A DNA stretch of 64,000 bases from Mesorhizobium sp. (lineage in GTDB: Bacteria; Pseudomonadota; Alphaproteobacteria; Rhizobiales; Rhizobiaceae): positions 1 through 64,000 of the forward strand of contig NZ_SUGA01000012.1 of assembly GCF_004963255.1 (NCBI RefSeq). The letters are read 5' to 3'. Of the stretch, positions 9,582 to 17,863 are shown in pieces. The notes beneath the pieces are model-generated. The model was not told the origin of the DNA. It worked only from the letters and a program-made list of their open reading frames with translations, and ran no database searches. Within the stretch, counting starts at the first letter, position 1. The number at the start of each line of letters is the position of its first letter. Both the position numbers and the translations under genes were made by a program.

Positions 9582-10745
9582 TTAGTGCAGGCTGCCGGTG
9601 GTTGGGACATCCTCCGCCGCCGAGGCGGATTGCTGGGCGTCGCCGGAAAGCTTGACCTTCAGGTTTTCGGTCATGAACTGGGTGCCTGCCGCGACCACGA
9701 CATCGCCCTGTTTCAGGCCGTCGGCCACGGTGACGCCGTCGGCTGTGAAGTTGGCGACCTTGATCGGGCGCGGATGCACCGTGTCGGAGGCGCGATCCAC
9801 CGTCCAGACGATCTGCTTGCCGTCCTTTTCGGTCATCGCGGTCAGCGGGATCGAGACGAGCTCAGCCTTGCTGCCGACGGTCGCCTGGACATTGGCGGTC
9901 ATGCCGAGCAGCACGCGCGGATCGTTGGGCAGCGACACCCGAACCGCGAAGGTGCGCGACTGCGGATCGGCGCTGCCGGCGACTTCGCGGACCTTACCGT
10001 CAAGGGTGAGCCCGTCGTCGGACCAGAAGCTCGCCTTGACCTCCTTGCCAGGCTTGAAGCCGGCGACATCCATCTCCGGCACCGCGATCGAAACTTCCTT
10101 CTCGCCGTCGACCGCGACGGTCATAACCGGCGTGCCGGCGGCGACCACCTGGCCGACATCGGCGGAGATGGCGGTGACGATGCCGTTCTTGCTGGCTTTC
10201 AGATCGGCGTATTGAACCTGGTTCTGCGCCTGGGCCAGCGTCGAACGGGCGGCATCGCGGGTCGCCACGGCCTGGTCGTAGGTCAGCCGCGCCTGGTCGA
10301 GCTGCGACTTGGGCGCGAAATTCTTGGCATAGAGCTGCTCGGCGCGCTTCCTAGCGAGGTCAACGGTCTCGACCTGGCGCTCGGCCGCGTCGAGGCTGGC
10401 CGCGGCGCTCTTCACCGACAATTCGTAATCGGCCGGATCGATGCGGGCGAGGACGTCGCCCTCATTCACGTGCTGGCCGATGTCGACCAGGCGCTCGGTC
10501 ACCTTGCCGGCGATGCGGAAGCCGAGATTCATCTCGGTACGGGCGCGCACCGAACCGGAATAGTCGAGCTGACGGGTGTTCTGCGCCTCGCCGATCTCGA
10601 CCACCTTCACCGGTCGGACGACCTCCTGGACGACCTCTGCCTTCTCCTGGCTGCAGCCGGCAAGACCAAGCACTGCTGCGACGACGGCGGCGGTTGGGAG
10701 GCCGGCGGCCGGCAGCCTGCGGAGGATGGAACTGGACAAGGACAC
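9582..10745 (-). CDS. RND efflux membrane fusion lipoprotein (HlyD/AcrA family)
   Basis: Periplasmic adaptor linking the RND permease to an outer-membrane channel. From the GTG at 10745 it is 387 residues and begins with a basic N-region, a hydrophobic core and LAGC, a lipobox, so it is probably a lipoprotein. Barrel-sandwich and alpha-hairpin features follow: RIAGKVTERLVDIGQHVNEGDVL, then QLYAKNFAPKSQLDQARL and the lipoyl-like return DLKASKNGIVTAISADVG. The GTG is chosen because GGGAG lies 7 nt upstream and the resulting signal peptide is normal; an ATG at 10784 would add 13 residues. It lies 53 bp after the TetR gene and is evidently co-transcribed with it and the permease. Confidence 0.92.
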   Translation of the reverse strand: MSLSSSILRRLPAAGLPTAAVVAAVLGLAGCSQEKAEVVQEVVRPVKVVEIGEAQNTRQLDYSGSVRARTEMNLGFRIAGKVTERLVDIGQHVNEGDVLARIDPADYELSVKSAAASLDAAERQVETVDLARKRAEQLYAKNFAPKSQLDQARLTYDQAVATRDAARSTLAQAQNQVQYADLKASKNGIVTAISADVGQVVAAGTPVMTVAVDGEKEVSIAVPEMDVAGFKPGKEVKASFWSDDGLTLDGKVREVAGSADPQSRTFAVRVSLPNDPRVLLGMTANVQATVGSKAELVSIPLTAMTEKDGKQIVWTVDRASDTVHPRPIKVANFTADGVTVADGLKQGDVVVAAGTQFMTENLKVKLSGDAQQSASAAEDVPTTGSLH

Positions 10746-10798
10746 CTTAGCACTCCCGAACTGGAAATGATTTGTCGACCGCATGCGGCGGACAGATT

Positions 10799-11404
10799 CT
10801 ATTTCAAGGCTCTGATGGCGTAGTCGATAAGTTCGTCGGGCATCGCCCGATTGGTCTTGGCGAGGCACTGCGCCACCATCTGCGGGTGGCAGAGAATGAC
10901 GGTGGCGGCGCCGAAGCAGCGCGAGGCCGTTTCGGGATCCTGGTCCCTGAACTCGCCGGCCTCGATGCCCTCGCGGATCACTTCGGCGAAGAGGTCGTGG
11001 ATGCTGTTGACATGCTTGTCGATGACGCCCCAGTCGCGCTCCAGCGCGACGATGACCATCTCATGCACCTTCTCCTGGTCGAGCATGACCTCCAGCGTCA
11101 TCTTGTACTGGGCGTGGATGTAGCGGCGCAGCCGTTCCTCCGCGCTGACCGGCAGATGCATGATCTCGTAGGCCATCTTGTAGCTGGCGCCGAGCATACG
11201 GCCGCAGACGGCCTGGTGGATTTCGACCTTGGAGGCAAAGAAACGATAGATGTTGGCCGGCGACATACCGAGCTCGCGGGCGATGTCGGCGACGTTGGTC
11301 TTGCCGTAGCCATAGTGACGGAACAGGCGCTCGGCGCAGTCGAGAATGCGGGTCACATTCTCCTGTCGGGCGGGGTCTGCCACGATGTTGGCGGCTTCGG
11401 ACAT
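10799..11404 (-). CDS. TetR/AcrR family repressor of the RND operon
   Basis: A 201-residue TetR-type regulator. Residues about 17-63 form the DNA-binding domain (ILDCAERLFRHYGYGKTNVADIARELGMSPANIYRFF); the C-terminal helical domain is the likely ligand and dimer module. It is the first gene of the efflux operon and two matching dyads lie directly upstream (11411-11458), so autoregulated repression of the pump is inferred from the arrangement. Confidence 0.93.
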   Translation of the reverse strand: MSEAANIVADPARQENVTRILDCAERLFRHYGYGKTNVADIARELGMSPANIYRFFASKVEIHQAVCGRMLGASYKMAYEIMHLPVSAEERLRRYIHAQYKMTLEVMLDQEKVHEMVIVALERDWGVIDKHVNSIHDLFAEVIREGIEAGEFRDQDPETASRCFGAATVILCHPQMVAQCLAKTNRAMPDELIDYAIRALK

Positions 11405-11410
11405 GGCGCT

Positions 11411-11458
11411 TTCGTTTGATAAGTGACGAATTTCAATTTTCGTCAGTCGTAAAACGAA
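11411..11458. promoter_or_regulatory. Tandem TetR operators TTCGT-N10-ACGAA
   Basis: Two 20-bp sites, each TTCGT-N10-ACGAA (11411-11430 and 11439-11458), lie with centres 28 bp apart just upstream of the TetR start at 11404. Read together they also form concentric inverted repeats: GCTTTCGTTT (11408-11417) with AAACGAAAGC (11452-11461), and TGACGAA (11424-11430) with TTCGTCA (11439-11445), sharing one centre. This is the expected form of a site for two cooperating TetR dimers. Confidence 0.75.
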
Positions 11459-11620
11459 AGCAGCGAGGAGTCAACGCGGAATCGGCGTACGCGTATAATT
11501 GGTGACAGATGGTGACAGTTGCGAGGGCCGGCGGGTGGCGACGAGGATGCTAACCTCTAGCGTAGCGATCCTTCGCGCCCCCCTCTGTCCCGCCGACGTG
11601 GCTTTCTTCGCCTCGCCGTA

Positions 11621-13261
11621 CTACGCCCCCTTCGCCATTTCCCGCAGCCGGAACTTCTGGATCTTCCCCGTGGACGTCTTCGGAATCTCCGCGAACACCA
11701 CAGCCTTCGGCACCTTGAAACGCGCCAGCAACCCTCGGCAATGCTCGATGATCTCGGCTTCGGTCGCGGCCTTGCCGGGCTTCAGCTCGACATAGGCGAC
11801 CGGCACCTCGCCCCATTTCTCATCGGCGCGGGCTACCACACCGCAGGAGGCGACCGACGGATGCTTGTAGAGCGCGTCCTCGACCTCGATGGAGGAGATG
11901 TTCTCGCCGCCCGAAATGATGATGTCCTTGGAGCGGTCCTTGAGCTGGATGTAGCCGTCGGGGTGCATGACGCCCAGGTCACCGGAATGGAACCAGCCGC
12001 CGGCGAAGGCCTCGTCGGTGGCCTTGCGGTTCTTCAGATAGCCCTTCATGACGATGTTGCCGCGGAACATGACCTCGCCAATGGTCTCGCCGTCGGCCGG
12101 TGTCTCGGCCATCGTCTCGGGGTCCATGATCGTCAGCCCTTCCAGCGCGGCGTAGCGCACGCCCTGGCGCGCCTTCTTCGCCGTCCTCGGTCCTTTCTCC
12201 AGCGCGTCCCATTCATTGTGCCATTCGTTGACGACGGCCGGGCCGTAGGTCTCGGTCAGGCCGTAGAGATGGGTGACGGCGAAGCCGGCATCGGCCATGC
12301 CGGCAAGCACCGCTTCCGGCGGCGGCGCGGCGGCGGTGTTGAAGGTGACGGTCTGCGGGAACTGGCGCTTGTCCTCGTCCTTCGCATTGATCAGCACCGA
12401 CATGACGATCGGCGCGCCGCACAGATGGGTGACGCCGTGATCGGCGATCGCGTCGTATATCGGCTTTGCCCGCACCCAGCGCAGGCAGACATGGGTGCCG
12501 GCCTGGACGGCTAGCGTCCAGGGAAAGCACCAGCCGTTGCAGTGGAACATCGGCAGTGTCCAGAGATAGACAGCGTGCCTGGCCATGGCGGCATGGATGG
12601 TATTGGTGTAGGCCATCAGGGCGGCGCCACGATGATGATAAACGACGCCCTTCGGGTTGCCGGTGGTGCCGGACGTGTAGTTGAGCGAGATGGCGTCCCA
12701 TTCGTCGTCCGGCATCGACCATGCGAACGCCTCGTCGCCCGCGGCGACGAAGTCCTCATAATCGAGCACGCCGATCCGCTCGCCCTTCGGGTAGGGAGGG
12801 TCGGCGGCGTAATCGGGATCATCATAGTCGATGATCAATGGCTTGGCCTTGGCCAACGCCAGGGCCTCCTTGACCACGCCCGAGAATTCGCGGTCGACGA
12901 TCAGCACCTTCGTGTCGGCATGATCGAGCTGGAAGGCGATGATGGCGGCGTCGAGGCGGGTGTTCAGGGAATGGAGCACCGCCTTCACCATCGGCACGCC
13001 GAAATGCGCTTCCAGCATCGGCGGCGTGTTGGAGAGCATCACTGTCACCGTGTCTCCCTTGCCGATGCCGTGCCGCGCAAGCGCCGAGGCAAGCTTCAGC
13101 GAGCGGCGCCAGAACTCGCGATAGGTGATGCGCTGGCTGCCATGGATGATAGCGACATGGTCGGGATAGGTCTTGGCCGTGCGTTCAAGGTAAGTGAGCG
13201 GCGTCAGCGGCTGGTAATTGGCGGCGTTCCTGTCGAGATCCTGTTCGTAGGGATTGGCCAT
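11621..13261 (-). CDS. Acyl-CoA synthetase (AMP-forming), AlkK-like
   Basis: A 546-residue member of the ANL adenylating superfamily, closest in pattern to medium-chain fatty acyl-CoA synthetases. It would activate a carboxylic acid to acyl-AMP and then to the CoA thioester. The P-loop motif YTSGTTGNPKGVV is around residue 185; the A5 motif HLYGLTETYGP, the hinge DRSKDIIISGGENIS and the C-terminal catalytic Lys context KTSTGKIQKFRLRE are all present, so it should be active. It is transcribed alone, divergently from the SorC-type regulator (202 bp between starts). The true substrate is unknown. Confidence 0.9.
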   Translation of the reverse strand: MANPYEQDLDRNAANYQPLTPLTYLERTAKTYPDHVAIIHGSQRITYREFWRRSLKLASALARHGIGKGDTVTVMLSNTPPMLEAHFGVPMVKAVLHSLNTRLDAAIIAFQLDHADTKVLIVDREFSGVVKEALALAKAKPLIIDYDDPDYAADPPYPKGERIGVLDYEDFVAAGDEAFAWSMPDDEWDAISLNYTSGTTGNPKGVVYHHRGAALMAYTNTIHAAMARHAVYLWTLPMFHCNGWCFPWTLAVQAGTHVCLRWVRAKPIYDAIADHGVTHLCGAPIVMSVLINAKDEDKRQFPQTVTFNTAAAPPPEAVLAGMADAGFAVTHLYGLTETYGPAVVNEWHNEWDALEKGPRTAKKARQGVRYAALEGLTIMDPETMAETPADGETIGEVMFRGNIVMKGYLKNRKATDEAFAGGWFHSGDLGVMHPDGYIQLKDRSKDIIISGGENISSIEVEDALYKHPSVASCGVVARADEKWGEVPVAYVELKPGKAATEAEIIEHCRGLLARFKVPKAVVFAEIPKTSTGKIQKFRLREMAKGA

Positions 13262-13463
13262 CCCGTTCTCCCCAAAGTTCTTTTCGAACCTTCTAACCTC
13301 AGGCCCGCTGTCACGCTATCCCTCCGAATAGCTGAAAATGCTATGATCCGGTCGCTTGACAGAACGGCGATCCACGCTGAGCCGTGCCGACAGGTAAACG
13401 CCTCCGCTCACTCAGGTTTGACTTTTGTCGAGAGCCGTGACTAATGTCAGCCAGGGAGGCGGC

Positions 13464-14429
13464 ATGGCGATCAGACCGGCAGAACAGCTCATCCACAAGG
13501 CCGCCTGGCTTTACTATGCGCATGGCCTTCGCCAGGACGAAGTGGCGAGCCAGCTCAACATTTCGCGGGCTTCGGTCGCCATGTATCTGCGCAAGGCGCG
13601 CGAGACCGGCATCGTCAACATCTCGACCTCGACGCAGCTCTTCACCGACGATGTCATGGCGCGCAAGGTTGAAGACGCCTTCGGGCTCGACGCCGTCTGG
13701 ATCGCGCCCGAAAATGCCTATCTCGCCGATCCCTCGACTGACATCGCGGTGCTGGCGGCCAGCGTCTTTCTCGAGCTGGTGAAGAAGGGCGACCGCATCG
13801 GCGTGGCCTGGGGCCGCACCGTTTACACCATAGCCGACATCATGTCCTTCGCCGACCTGCAGGACGTCACCGTGGTGCAGCTCTGCGGCAATCTCGGCGC
13901 GCCCTATTCCTATCGGCCCGACCAGTGCACGATGGAGATCGCGCGACGGCTCAACGCCAAGGGCCTGAACTTCTATGCGCCGCTGGTGCTGTCGACGGAA
14001 GAGCTGGCGAAGAGCCTGCGCGCCGAGCCGGTGATCCGCGACCAGCTCGCCGGCATCGCCGACTGCGATCTGGCGCTCTATTCCGTCGGCGCGGTCGACG
14101 CCGACAGCCATCTGGTGAAATGCGGCGCGCTGTCACCGGCCGAGATGGAGGCGCTGCGCAGCCAGGGTGCGGCCGGCGTCATCGCCGGGCAGATCATCGA
14201 CGCCAGGGGCGAGGTGCTCGACTGCAGCTACAACCGGCGCGTCATCTCCGCCGCGCTGGCTTCGCTGCGCGCCATCGAGAAGCGGCTGATGGTGGTGCAG
14301 GAAGACACCAAGTTCGAGCCGCTGCTCGCGGCCATCGCCGGCGGGCTCTGCACGCATCTGGTGATCGGCGCGCATATGGCCGAGCGCCTGCTCCAATACG
14401 CCGAGGCGGCAACCAAAAAGGCCTCTTAG
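13464..14429 (+). CDS. SorC/DeoR-type sugar-binding transcriptional regulator
   Basis: A 321-residue SorC family regulator. An N-terminal helix-turn-helix (AWLYYAHGLRQDEVASQLNISRASVAMYLRKARETGIV) precedes a sugar-phosphate binding domain with GVAWGRTVYTIAD and the closing ISAALASLRAIEKR. The ATG at 13464 is chosen because AGGGAGG lies 4 nt before it; the longer reading from 13425 uses a TTG without a site. It lies 83 bp upstream of the bifunctional aldolase-dehydrogenase in the same direction, so it is probably the sensor for that pathway's phosphorylated sugar. Confidence 0.88.
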   Translation: MAIRPAEQLIHKAAWLYYAHGLRQDEVASQLNISRASVAMYLRKARETGIVNISTSTQLFTDDVMARKVEDAFGLDAVWIAPENAYLADPSTDIAVLAASVFLELVKKGDRIGVAWGRTVYTIADIMSFADLQDVTVVQLCGNLGAPYSYRPDQCTMEIARRLNAKGLNFYAPLVLSTEELAKSLRAEPVIRDQLAGIADCDLALYSVGAVDADSHLVKCGALSPAEMEALRSQGAAGVIAGQIIDARGEVLDCSYNRRVISAALASLRAIEKRLMVVQEDTKFEPLLAAIAGGLCTHLVIGAHMAERLLQYAEAATKKAS

Positions 14430-14512
14430 AAAACCACCCTCGCCGCTTCTGTCACAAAGGCGTCGCGGCTTTCTGTTCATGAGCAAAAAGACGAGTATCG
14501 GGACGCAACGAC

Positions 14513-16567
14513 ATGAAGAATCTTTGGAATGACGCCGACGCGGAGAAGATGGTTGCCGACTACGCCAAGAAGGGCGTCGGCGGCGACCTTGCATTGCGCG
14601 TCTACACGACCCGCCTGCTCGGCGGAGAGCCGCGGCTGGTGCTGCATGGCGGCGGCAACACCTCATGCAAGACCAAGGCCACCGACCTGCTCGGCGACGA
14701 ATGGGACGTGCTCTGCGTCAAGGGCAGCGGCTGGGACATGGCCGTCATCGAGCCGCAAGGCCTGCCGGCGGTGAAGATGGGCGCGCTGCTCAAGGCGCGC
14801 GCGCTGGACAAGCTTTCCGACGAGGACATGGTGGCGCTGCAGCGCTCCAACCTGATCGATCCGTCCTCCCCCAACCCGTCGGTCGAAACGCTGCTGCACG
14901 CCTTCCTGCCGCACAAATTCGTCGACCACACGCATTCGACCGCGATCCTCGCCATCGTCGACCAGGAAGACAGCAAGCCGCTGATCAAGACCGTGTTCGG
15001 CGACAGACTAGGTTACGTGCCCTACATCAAGCCAGGCTTCGACCTCGCCAAGGCGGCCGCGGAAGTCTTCGATGCCGACCCGAGCGTCGAAGGCCTGATC
15101 CTAGACAAGCACGGCATCTTCACCTTCGGCGACGATGCCAAGCAGGCCTATGACCGCATGATCCACTACGTGACCATGGCCGAGGACTATGTCGCCAAGA
15201 ACGGCAAGCCGCAGGCCGCCAAGGCGGCGCTGCCGGCAAAGCTCGCCAAGCCGAGCGACATCGCGCCGCCGCTGCGCGGTGCCGTCGCGGTGCCGCGCGG
15301 CGAAGGCCGCTTCGACCGTATGATCAGCGACTTCCGCACCTCGGACGCGATCGTCGATTTCATCAACTCGGCAAAGATCGCCGACTATGCCGGCCGCGGC
15401 GTGTCGACGCCCGACCTGTCGATTCGCATCAAGACCGGGCCGATGGCCGTGCCGGCGCCCGATGCGGACAAGCTCGGCGACTACAAGGCCGTGGTGCGCA
15501 GCCATGTCGAGGCCTTCGTCAAGGACTACACCGCCTATTTCGAGACTAATGACGCGCTCGACGACGTCAAGCGCACCATGCTCGACCCGATGCCGCGCCT
15601 GACGCTGGTGCCGGGTCTCGGCATGTTCGGCCATGGTCGCACGCTGAAGGACGCGAAGATCGCCTCCGATGTCGGCGAGATGTGGATCGAGGCGGTGCGC
15701 GGCGCCGAAGCTATCGGCAATTTCCATCCGCTCTCCAAGGCCGATCTCTTTCCGCTCGAATACTGGTCGCTGGAGCAGGCCAAGCTTGCGTCCAACAAGC
15801 CGAAGCCGCTGACCGGCCAGGTCGTGCTGGTCACCGGCGGCGCCGGCGCCATCGGCGCCGCGACGGCAAAGCTGTTCGCGGCCAATGGCGCGCATGCGGT
15901 GATCGTCGACCTCGATCCGGCCAAGGCCGCGGACGCGGCGAAGGCGGCCGGCAACAACTCGATCGGCGTCGGCGCCGACATCACCAAGCCGGCCGAGATG
16001 CGCGCTGCCTTCGACAAGGCGGTCGCGGTCTATGGCGGCGTCGACATCCTGGTCTCGAACGCGGGAGCGGCCTGGGAAGGCCGCATCGGCGAGCTCGACG
16101 ACGCCACTTTGCGCAAGAGCTTCGATCTCAACTTCTTCGCGCATCAGTCGGCGGCGCAGAACGCGGTGCGCATCATGCTGGAACAGGGCACAGGCGGAGT
16201 TCTTCTCTTCAACACCTCGAAGCAGGCGATCAATCCCGGCCCGAAATTCGGCGCCTACGGAATTCCCAAGGCGGCGACATTGTTCCTGTCCAGGCAATAT
16301 GCGTTGGATTACGGCGCCTATGGCATCCGCTCCAATGCGGTCAACGCCGACCGCATCCGCTCCGGGCTTCTCACCGACGCGATGATCGCCAGCCGTTCCG
16401 GCGCTCGCGGCGTATCGGAGAAGGAATACATGTCCGGGAATCTGCTCGGGCAGGAAGTGACGGCCGACGACGTGGCGCAGGCCTTCCTGCACCAGGCGCT
16501 GGCCGAGCGTACCACCGCCGATGTGACCACCGTCGACGGCGGCAACATCGCGGCGGCGCTGCGCTGA
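14513..16567 (+). CDS. Bifunctional class II aldolase / short-chain dehydrogenase
   Basis: A 684-residue fusion. The N-terminal half is an AraD/FucA-type class II aldolase: GGGNTS at 47-51, zinc ligands in DHTHST (H139, H141) and H200 in LDKHGIFTFG. The C-terminal third is an SDR with TGGAGAIG (441-448), NAG near 516 and the catalytic YGIPK (Y582, K586). The layout equals rhizobial rhamnulose-1-phosphate aldolase / lactaldehyde dehydrogenase-like proteins: it would split a ketose-1-phosphate to DHAP plus an aldehyde, and the SDR would process the aldehyde. No rhamnose kinase, isomerase or transporter is adjacent, so the substrate is left open. The SorC-type gene just upstream is its probable regulator. 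Confidence 0.85.
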   Translation: MKNLWNDADAEKMVADYAKKGVGGDLALRVYTTRLLGGEPRLVLHGGGNTSCKTKATDLLGDEWDVLCVKGSGWDMAVIEPQGLPAVKMGALLKARALDKLSDEDMVALQRSNLIDPSSPNPSVETLLHAFLPHKFVDHTHSTAILAIVDQEDSKPLIKTVFGDRLGYVPYIKPGFDLAKAAAEVFDADPSVEGLILDKHGIFTFGDDAKQAYDRMIHYVTMAEDYVAKNGKPQAAKAALPAKLAKPSDIAPPLRGAVAVPRGEGRFDRMISDFRTSDAIVDFINSAKIADYAGRGVSTPDLSIRIKTGPMAVPAPDADKLGDYKAVVRSHVEAFVKDYTAYFETNDALDDVKRTMLDPMPRLTLVPGLGMFGHGRTLKDAKIASDVGEMWIEAVRGAEAIGNFHPLSKADLFPLEYWSLEQAKLASNKPKPLTGQVVLVTGGAGAIGAATAKLFAANGAHAVIVDLDPAKAADAAKAAGNNSIGVGADITKPAEMRAAFDKAVAVYGGVDILVSNAGAAWEGRIGELDDATLRKSFDLNFFAHQSAAQNAVRIMLEQGTGGVLLFNTSKQAINPGPKFGAYGIPKAATLFLSRQYALDYGAYGIRSNAVNADRIRSGLLTDAMIASRSGARGVSEKEYMSGNLLGQEVTADDVAQAFLHQALAERTTADVTTVDGGNIAAALR

Positions 16568-16580
16568 CGAATATCGTTGC

Positions 16581-16615
16581 AGCGGTTCGTCGTTTCACGA
16601 AAACGACGAACCGCT
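16581..16615 (+). terminator. 15-bp hairpin after the aldolase-dehydrogenase gene
   Basis: AGCGGTTCGTCGTTT and AAACGACGAACCGCT pair perfectly around a 5-nt loop, 13 bp after the stop. No U-run follows, so it is a probable but non-canonical terminator. The rest of the 218-bp gap up to the ligase gene shows nothing recognisable. Confidence 0.6.
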
Positions 16616-16785
16616 CGATCTCCTCGCGTTGACGCCTCTCAGGACGGAGCGTCCTGCCGCGCTTCTGCTGAAAAACTGCTGCAACCGGTCAAAGTCCCAC
16701 TCCAATCGTCCGCTTACTACGGTTGAAGGGGATGCCTGGTGTTTCGCATGCGAGCTCCAATCCTTGATCATTTGTGGAGTTGTCG

Positions 16786-17850
16786 ATGCCCGCAAAAAGA
16801 CTTCGTATCGGTGTGCTGTTCGGCGGACGCTCAGCCGAGCATGACGTGTCGCTGCTTTCGGCGGCCAACGTCATGGCCGCGCTGGACCCGGCGAAATACG
16901 ATGCCGTTCCGATCTTCGTCACGCGCGAAGGGCAATGGGCGCTGAGCAGCTTCGAGAATGGCACGCTGGCGACGCCGTCGGTTGGCACGCAGCTCTGCCT
17001 GGTGCCGGGCGGGCATGGGCGGATGCTCGCGATCCCTACCGGCCGCGCACCCCACGATCTGCCCGCCATAGATATCCTGTTTCCGGTGCTGCACGGCCTG
17101 CATGGCGAGGACGGCGCGGTGCAGGGACTGGCCGAGGTGGCGCGCGTGCCGCTCGCCGGCTGCGGCATCCTCGGCTCCGCCACGGCCCTCGACAAGGACA
17201 TTGCCAAGCGGCTGCTGAAGGCGGCCGGACTGCCCGTCGCACGCTCGGTGACGATCGACGAGGGCGCGGTGCCTTCGCTTGCCGAACTGGAAGAGCAGCT
17301 CGGCCTGCCGCTGTTCATCAAGCCGGCGCGGCAAGGTTCGTCGGTCGGCGTCGCCAAGGTCAATGCCGGCCAAAAATTCGACCGCGCGCTGACAGAAGCC
17401 TTCCAGCACGACAGCAAGCTGCTGGCGGAGGAATTCGTTCGTGGCCGCGAGATCGAATTCAGCGTGCTGGAGAGCCCCTCGGGCGGACTCTTCGTCTCGC
17501 GTCCAGGCGAGATCGTGCCCGCGGAGAGCCACGGCTTCTACAACTACAACGCCAAATATATCGACGAGAACGGCGCGGCGCTGATCGTGCCGGCGGAATT
17601 GCCGCCGCAGGTCGAAGAAGCCATGCGCGACACGGCGGCAAAGGCGTTCAGGGCGCTCGGCTGCGACGGCATGGCCCGCGTCGACTTCTTCCTGATGCCG
17701 GATATGACTTTCCTGATCAACGAGCTCAACACCATTCCGGGCTTCACCAACATCAGCATGTACGCCAAGGCGATGGCGGCGAGCGGTGTCAGCTATCCGG
17801 AGGTCATCGACCGGCTGGTGGCGCATGGGCTGGCGCGCGCCGGTCGCTGA
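16786..17850 (+). CDS. ddl: D-alanine--D-alanine ligase
   Basis: A 354-residue ATP-grasp ligase that joins two D-alanines for peptidoglycan precursor synthesis in the cytoplasm. Family marks are VLFGGRSAEHDVSLLSA at the N-terminus, FPVLHGLHGEDGAVQGL, IKPARQGSSVGV, EEFVRGREIEFSVL and the C-terminal INELNTIPGFTNISMY (metal- and phosphate-binding). The ATG at 16786 has GGAG 6 nt upstream; a GTG 12 nt earlier overlaps that site and is rejected. It is not next to cell-division genes, so it is probably a second, DdlA-like copy besides the one expected in the dcw cluster. It is convergent with the winged-helix regulator (13 bp apart). Confidence 0.93.
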   Translation: MPAKRLRIGVLFGGRSAEHDVSLLSAANVMAALDPAKYDAVPIFVTREGQWALSSFENGTLATPSVGTQLCLVPGGHGRMLAIPTGRAPHDLPAIDILFPVLHGLHGEDGAVQGLAEVARVPLAGCGILGSATALDKDIAKRLLKAAGLPVARSVTIDEGAVPSLAELEEQLGLPLFIKPARQGSSVGVAKVNAGQKFDRALTEAFQHDSKLLAEEFVRGREIEFSVLESPSGGLFVSRPGEIVPAESHGFYNYNAKYIDENGAALIVPAELPPQVEEAMRDTAAKAFRALGCDGMARVDFFLMPDMTFLINELNTIPGFTNISMYAKAMAASGVSYPEVIDRLVAHGLARAGR

Positions 17851-17863
17851 GGTTACGCCGGCC

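Noticed and set aside
6667..9585. A 972-codon open frame on the plus strand opposite the RND permease
   Set aside because: It mirrors the pump gene on the opposite strand, is rich in Arg, His, Asp and Gly, and matches no family; it is a GC-driven shadow.
15101..16492. A 463-codon open frame antisense to the aldolase-SDR gene
   Set aside because: The sense frame has complete catalytic motifs of two families; the antisense frame has none.
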